Source of the DNA: Clostridia bacterium
GTDB lineage: Bacteria > Bacillota > Clostridia > Christensenellales > Aristaeellaceae
Direction: 5' to 3'
Length of the DNA: 64,000 bases
Assembly: GCA_017936765.1 (NCBI GenBank)
Contig: JAGBEX010000013.1
Span: 28,374 to 92,373 of the forward strand
Shown one piece after another: positions 60,671 to 64,000 of the stretch; within the stretch, counting starts at the first letter, position 1, and every line of letters starts with the position of its first letter. Both the position numbers and the translations under genes were made by a program. The notes beneath the pieces are model-generated. The model was not told where the DNA came from. It made no database searches and worked only from the letters and a program-made list of their open reading frames with translations.

Positions 60671-60700
60671 TGTGCATCGTCCCTTCAACAAACATGCACA
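60671..60700. promoter_or_regulatory. Inverted repeat TGTGCAT/ATGCACA upstream of the helicase
   Basis: Perfect 7-bp arms spaced by 16 bp, 29 bp before the TTG start. Possible operator or transcript hairpin; no confident promoter could be placed. Confidence 0.35.
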
Positions 60701-60770
60701 CGCTGCTTGCAAGGAACTTTGATGAATGTGGGGATTGCGCAGCCAAACTGCTATGCTTGTATGCTGCGGG

Positions 60771-61052
60771 CGGGCGATCGCAGATCGCCCCTACAGGTGC
60801 GGGGGAAAGTAAGGTGTTGAGGCAAGTAGCGCAACCCTCTCAGTCTTCGCTGCGCTCAGCCAACTCTCCCGGAGGGAGAGCCAAGATGTTCCCCCGCGTC
60901 GCGGCGCGCCCGTTGCGCGGCGTGACCCCCGCTCGGAGACCGCCCATCAGCAGCATCCCCGAATGGGATTCTTAAGGGTCGAAGACCCTTAAGCGGAGTC
61001 CAGAGGCAGCGCCTCTGGCGGGAGAGTCCAGAGAGGGCAGCGCCCTCTCTGG
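60771..61052 (-). repeat. Mosaic palindromic repeat element, copy 4 (reverse)
   Basis: Modules of copies 2 and 3 in reverse: GATCGCAGATCGCCCCTACA (60771-60798), the CTCAGTC...GGAGGGAGAG module (to about 60885), CGCGTCGCGGCGCGCCCG to GTGACCCCC (60894-60930), CTTAAGGGTC/GACCCTTAAG (60971-60993), CCAGAGGC/GCCTCTGG (61000-61018) and CCAGAGAGGGC/GCCCTCTCTGG (61028-61052). Occupies most of the 417-bp gap between helicase and the TSCPD gene. Confidence 0.82.
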
Positions 61053-61059
61053 GGCGTCC

Positions 61060-61299
61060 TTACGCCTTATAAGCGCGGATGGCTTTGGCGAGCTGGTCGG
61101 GGCAGGAGGTGTTGCCGCGGCACTCGATGCCCTCGAGGCGGGAGGCGATCTCCTCGGCGTTCTGGCCGATGACGGTGCGGGCGAGGCCCTCGGTATTGCC
61201 CTTGCAGCCGCGGGTGAACTTGCAGAAGGTGATGATACCGTCCTGGATCTCCAGCTCGATCTGGGTGGAGCAGGTACCGTTGCACTTATAGGTAAACAT
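61060..61299 (-). CDS. TSCPD domain protein (TIGR03905 family)
   Basis: 79 aa. Cysteine-rich small protein with CNGTCSTQIEL, TFCKFTRGCKGNTEGLARTVIG and the eponymous TSCPDQLAKAI. TSCPD domains occur in B12-dependent ribonucleotide reductases; free-standing members are of unknown function, possibly redox or Zn-binding. ATG 61299 nine bases after AAAGG. Confidence 0.87.
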   Translation of the reverse strand: MFTYKCNGTCSTQIELEIQDGIITFCKFTRGCKGNTEGLARTVIGQNAEEIASRLEGIECRGNTSCPDQLAKAIRAYKA

Positions 61300-61422
61300 A
61301 GCGTTCATCCTTTCGCATCAAAATATACCGAATTCTACTATTCGGCGCGATTCTCGTTTTTCCTGCAAGCCGCACGGCAGAAAGCGCAATTGCATACCCT
61401 GGTGGAAAAGGAGGTGGCCGCC

Positions 61423-62217
61423 ATGCTTGCAGCCTGCGGCGCATCGGGGCTGTTGACCTACTGCGGGGGCTGGCAGCCCCTTTCCTGCCCCCTGCCCTGC
61501 CCGGAGATGCTCGCCCACCGGGGCGATGTGCTGGCCGTGCTGGACAACACCGCCCATGCCGTGTGGGTGGGGCGGCGCATCATCCCCGTGGACAGCGGCG
61601 TGGAGGCCATGCTGCTGTGGGGCGACGCCCTGCTGACTCTCTCCGGGGACACGGACTGCCTCACGCTGTTCTCCCTGGCCACCGGCCAGCCGCTGCTGAC
61701 CGTTCCCGCAGGGGTGTATCCCCAGGATATGTGCCTGCTGCCCGGCGGCCGCAGCTTGGCGGTGTGCGGCGGCGCCGATGGCCTGCTGCGGGTGATCCGC
61801 CTGCCGGAGCTGTGGGAGGAACAGGCGCTGGCTCTTCCCGGCAGCGTGCAGCGGGTGGCCTGCATGGGCAGCACCCTCTATGTGCTGTGCGCCACAGAGC
61901 AGGACGGCCTGTGCTGCCAGCTGTGCCGCGTGCAGGGTGGCCGTTGGAGCGCCATTGCCCGCTGGCCTGGACTGCCGGGCGCCATCCACGCAGACAGCGC
62001 AGGCCATTTGTGGGTGGCCGCCAGCGAGCTTTTGTGCTGCTTTCGCCAATGCGAATACCGCTTGCTGCCCGGCGAGTTCGGGCTGATCCGCCACATGGAC
62101 AGCCGCGGAGGAAAGCTGCTGGCCAGCGACCCGGTGATGGACGCCCTGTGGCTGGTGGAAGGCGGGCAAACGAAAAAGCTGCACGAGGGAGACGTGCAGC
62201 ATGGGATATTTGGGTAG
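61423..62217 (+). CDS. Beta-propeller-like protein of unknown function
   Basis: 264 aa, no clear signal peptide. Repeating hydrophobic strands with AVLDNTAHAVWVGRR, ALLTLSGDTDCLTLFSL, DMCLLPGGRSLAVCGGADGLLRVI and GSTLYVLCATEQDG look like five or six short propeller blades (WD40/YVTN-like). It has 13 or so cysteines, unusually many for a cytoplasmic protein this size. Start at ATG 61423, seven bases after AAGGAGG. Convergent with the methyltransferase gene; the stops are one base apart. Confidence 0.7.
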   Translation: MLAACGASGLLTYCGGWQPLSCPLPCPEMLAHRGDVLAVLDNTAHAVWVGRRIIPVDSGVEAMLLWGDALLTLSGDTDCLTLFSLATGQPLLTVPAGVYPQDMCLLPGGRSLAVCGGADGLLRVIRLPELWEEQALALPGSVQRVACMGSTLYVLCATEQDGLCCQLCRVQGGRWSAIARWPGLPGAIHADSAGHLWVAASELLCCFRQCEYRLLPGEFGLIRHMDSRGGKLLASDPVMDALWLVEGGQTKKLHEGDVQHGIFG

Positions 62218-62218
62218 G

Positions 62219-63070
62219 TCAGGCCTTGCGCGACACCGCCAGCAGATGCCCGGACAGGCCGATGATCTCCTCGTGGGTGTCCAGCAGCCGGACAGTCTTC
62301 ATCAGGGTGCGCCGGGTGCTTTCGTTCAGCATCAGCTCATGGATGTTGGGCGCCAGCCACGCGCCGCCCATCACGCCGTGAACCACGGTCATGCCGAAGC
62401 CGCCCGCCAGCAGCTCCTCCCGCAGCGCTTTGGCCGTGTGCAGATGGGATGAGCCGATGCCGTTGGCGATTTTCTTTTCAGGGTTGATATAGCAGCCGTC
62501 CTCCAGCGCCCGCTCAATGATGGCCATCACGGCGGGGTCGTCCAGCTCCCTGCGCTTGGGCGTATCGTTTTCATGATAGACCGCCAGCCGGGAAACCAGC
62601 ACGCTGTAGGGCGTCAGCGCCGCAGAGAACAGCAGCCCGCCCGTCTTCAAAAGGCGGCGGCTCTCCCGGATGGCCAGAATGCGCTCCCCGTATTCCGTGA
62701 TGGAATACAGCGGCCCCATCAGCAGCACGGCATCGGCGCTGGCCTCCGGGCGAGGAATGGCGCGGGCGTCGCACACCGTGGCCGAGGCCAGACGGGTGCC
62801 AGGGTATTCCACGGCCAGCTCGGCACTCATGGCAATGTTGGTTTCAGACAGGTCGAAGAGGTGGACTTCATAGCCTCGTAAAGCCAGCCACCAGGCGTAT
62901 TCGCCGTAAGCGCCGCCAATGTCGTAGATCACAGCAGGCGGCGGGGGCAGCTTTTCCAACAGGATCTCCTTGGTGCGCTCAAACTCAATCAGTCCAATGC
63001 CTTCCCGCAAGCGGTTTCGTTCAATGCCGGCATTGTATCCTGCCAGCACAGTTGCATCGATGGTTTTCAT
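62219..63070 (-). CDS. Class I SAM-dependent methyltransferase
   Basis: 283 aa. SAM motif I is VIYDIGGAYGEYAWWLA (about residue 46-62), acidic loop HLFDLSE, and motif with ADAVLLMGPLYSI. Substrate unknown. Start at ATG 63070 behind AAGGAG; its start lies inside a small upstream frame with a better ribosome site (see 63021). Confidence 0.88.
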   Translation of the reverse strand: MKTIDATVLAGYNAGIERNRLREGIGLIEFERTKEILLEKLPPPPAVIYDIGGAYGEYAWWLALRGYEVHLFDLSETNIAMSAELAVEYPGTRLASATVCDARAIPRPEASADAVLLMGPLYSITEYGERILAIRESRRLLKTGGLLFSAALTPYSVLVSRLAVYHENDTPKRRELDDPAVMAIIERALEDGCYINPEKKIANGIGSSHLHTAKALREELLAGGFGMTVVHGVMGGAWLAPNIHELMLNESTRRTLMKTVRLLDTHEEIIGLSGHLLAVSRKA

Positions 63071-63143
63071 GGTAATCTCCTTGTATGCAGTTGATTTGCT
63101 GGTGGGATTCATCCACCTGGTGGGCTGCGGACTGTTCCGGCAT
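63021..63143 (-). CDS. Possible small upstream ORF overlapping the methyltransferase start
   Basis: 40 codons, MPEQSAAHQVDESHQQINC..., with AAAGGAGG nine bases before its ATG, the strongest ribosome site on this transcript. It ends 50 bases inside the methyltransferase gene in another frame. It could couple translation or be a chance frame; the peptide itself resembles nothing known. Confidence 0.35.
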   Translation of the reverse strand: MPEQSAAHQVDESHQQINCIQGDYHENHRCNCAGRIQCRH

Positions 63144-63174
63144 GATACTCGCCTCCTTTCGGGAATATTGGGGT

Positions 63175-63225
63175 ATTGTACTATGGCTGCAGTATATTGT
63201 CAATGCGACTCCGCTGTGCTATACT
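63175..63225. promoter_or_regulatory. Overlapping divergent promoters sharing one -35 (methyltransferase / DUF3592-like)
   Basis: Leftward TTGACA (63198-63203), 17 bp, TACAAT (63175-63180). Rightward TTGTCA (63197-63202), 17 bp, TATACT (63220-63225). Both -35 elements lie in ATTGTCAAT (63196-63204), the same nonamer and geometry as at 33700. Confidence 0.75.
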
Positions 63226-63259
63226 GAACAAAATACAACCGATGGGAGGCAATGATTCT

Positions 63260-63565
63260 ATGAGCATTTTCAGCACGTTGGGCATTGGCAGCAAAAAACT
63301 CCTTTCCAACGGCCACCGCGTTGCTGGCACGGTCACCAAGGTCGATACCTGCTGGTGGCTTAAACTCAACACAAAGCCTGTCAGAACCCATGCTATGGAT
63401 GGGGCCATCTTCCCTCATGTGGTGTCCTACACCTATACTGTGAACGGCCAAAGCTATTCCGGCAAGCGCATCATCAGCGCCTATGCCAAAGCGCCCAGCA
63501 CAAGCGCCTCCATTCAGGTCTATTACGACGAAGGCAACCCATCTCACTCCACCATCAAAGTGTGA
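63260..63565 (+). CDS. Small DUF3592-like protein
   Basis: 101 aa. GHRVAGTVTKVDTCWWLKLN, then VVSYTYTVNGQSYSGKRI and a terminal ASIQVYYDEGNPSHS is the typical beta-barrel pattern of DUF3592 proteins, but no membrane segment is present, which many members have. Function unknown. ATG 63260 behind GGGAGG; monocistronic. Confidence 0.75.
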   Translation: MSIFSTLGIGSKKLLSNGHRVAGTVTKVDTCWWLKLNTKPVRTHAMDGAIFPHVVSYTYTVNGQSYSGKRIISAYAKAPSTSASIQVYYDEGNPSHSTIKV

Positions 63566-63573
63566 CCATTTTG

Positions 63574-63604
63574 AAACGCTCCGGTATATGCCGGAGCGTT
63601 TTTG
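63574..63604 (+). terminator. Terminator after the DUF3592-like gene
   Basis: AAACGCTCCGG/CCGGAGCGTTT stem, loop TATATG, T tract. Confidence 0.88.
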
Positions 63605-63610
63605 CACCAC

Positions 63611-63641
63611 AAAAAGAGACGCTTCCAAATGGAAGCGCCTC
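63611..63641 (-). terminator. Terminator of tuf
   Basis: Minus strand GAGGCGCTTCC/GGAAGCGTCTC stem with 4-nt loop followed by five T. Confidence 0.85.
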
Positions 63642-63658
63642 ATGTGAGTGAGCGTAAA

Positions 63659-64000
63659 TTACTCGATGACCTTGGCAATAACGCCGGAGCCAACGGTACG
63701 GCCACCCTCGCGGATAGCAAAGCGCAGGCCCTGCTCCATAGCGATGGGGGTGATCAGCGTCAGTTCCATGTCGATGTTGTCGCCAGGCATAACCATCTCG
63801 ACGCCCTCGGGCAGCTTGATGTTGCCGGTCACGTCGGTGGTACGGAAGTAGAACTGGGGACGATAGCCATTGAAGAAGGGAGTATGACGGCCGCCTTCTT
63901 CCTTGGTCAGCACGTACACCTGGCCGATGGCGTGGGTGTGGGGCTGGATGGTGCCGGGCTTGGCCAGAACCTGACCACGCTCGATCTCGTTACGCTGCAC
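63659..64000 (-). CDS. tuf: Elongation factor Tu, C-terminal part (5' end outside window)
   Basis: The last 113 or so residues of EF-Tu, domains [63 protein letters not shown]. The rest lies beyond 64000 on the minus strand. Delivers aminoacyl-tRNA to the ribosome. C-terminus VIAKVIE is normal. Confidence 0.97.
   Translation of the reverse strand: MQRNEIERGQVLAKPGTIQPHTHAIGQVYVLTKEEGGRHTPFFNGYRPQFYFRTTDVTGNIKLPEGVEMVMPGDNIDMELTLITPIAMEQGLRFAIREGGRTVGSGVIAKVIE

Noticed and set aside
59125..61052. Insertion sequence around the helicase.
   Set aside because: No transposase frame and no obvious target-site duplication; the flanking repeats are the same mosaic elements that occur singly elsewhere.

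Overview
The window is a GC-rich (about 60%) chromosomal segment of an anaerobic Firmicute, most likely a gut Clostridia member of the Christensenellales/Oscillospirales kind. The evidence is the RecA, YebC and EF-Tu sequences, strong AGGAGG ribosome sites, many secreted proteins with MKK-type signal peptides, a compact aconitase, a PyrK/PyrD1B-type pyrimidine operon and gut-type plant polysaccharide genes. The lineage is inferred; no rRNA gene is present.

Layout. 1-6.7 kb: azlCD (5' truncated), pyrimidine-nucleoside phosphorylase, tRNA-Leu(CAG) divergent from an aconitase-HAD-DUF2087 operon, and an esterase. 6.8-13.3 kb: a secreted flavin-dependent fumarate-reductase-like enzyme, recA, yebC, a cysteine desulfidase-type protein, a GNAT and a protein tyrosine phosphatase. 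13.6-28.9 kb: the most unusual block. Seven exported, lipoprotein or membrane proteins (25122 down to 14542) read leftward, and a three-gene signalling operon (7TM kinase-like protein, histidine kinase, LuxR-type response regulator) reads rightward from the same intergenic region. That region carries two near-identical 14-bp boxes in mirror arrangement, each exactly 22 nt upstream of a -10 element. 29-33.6 kb: GH4 glycosidase with an SDR, a DtxR-family regulator, a YitT-like membrane protein and a CE2-type esterase. 33.8-40.9 kb: a DEAD-box helicase, an aromatic amino acid locus (Phe/Tyr-rich leader peptide and attenuator, DAHP synthase, aroB), an AraC regulator and a SpoIID-domain protein. 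41-52.9 kb: a carbohydrate locus with an ABC importer whose binding protein has an in-frame TGA, a LacI regulator, GH105, SGNH esterase, VOC, beta-propeller, epimerase, GH26 and a Cthe_2159-like protein. 53-59.1 kb: pyrC-pyrK-pyrD-pyrF-pyrE-pyrB-pyrI. 59.4-64 kb: a second DEAD-box helicase, a TSCPD protein, a propeller-like protein, a methyltransferase, a DUF3592-like protein and the 3' end of tuf.

A second theme runs through the intergenic DNA. A mosaic repeat built from the same palindromic modules in the same order occurs four times (9993-10249, 36508-36828, 59125-59431, 60771-61052), and single modules occur elsewhere, including inside the pyr operon. A 7-bp tandem repeat of form ATTCNNN occurs at five intergenic sites and caps two copies of the mosaic element. 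Two divergent gene pairs (33.7 kb and 63.2 kb) share one overlapping -35 element with the same nonamer ATTGTCAAT.
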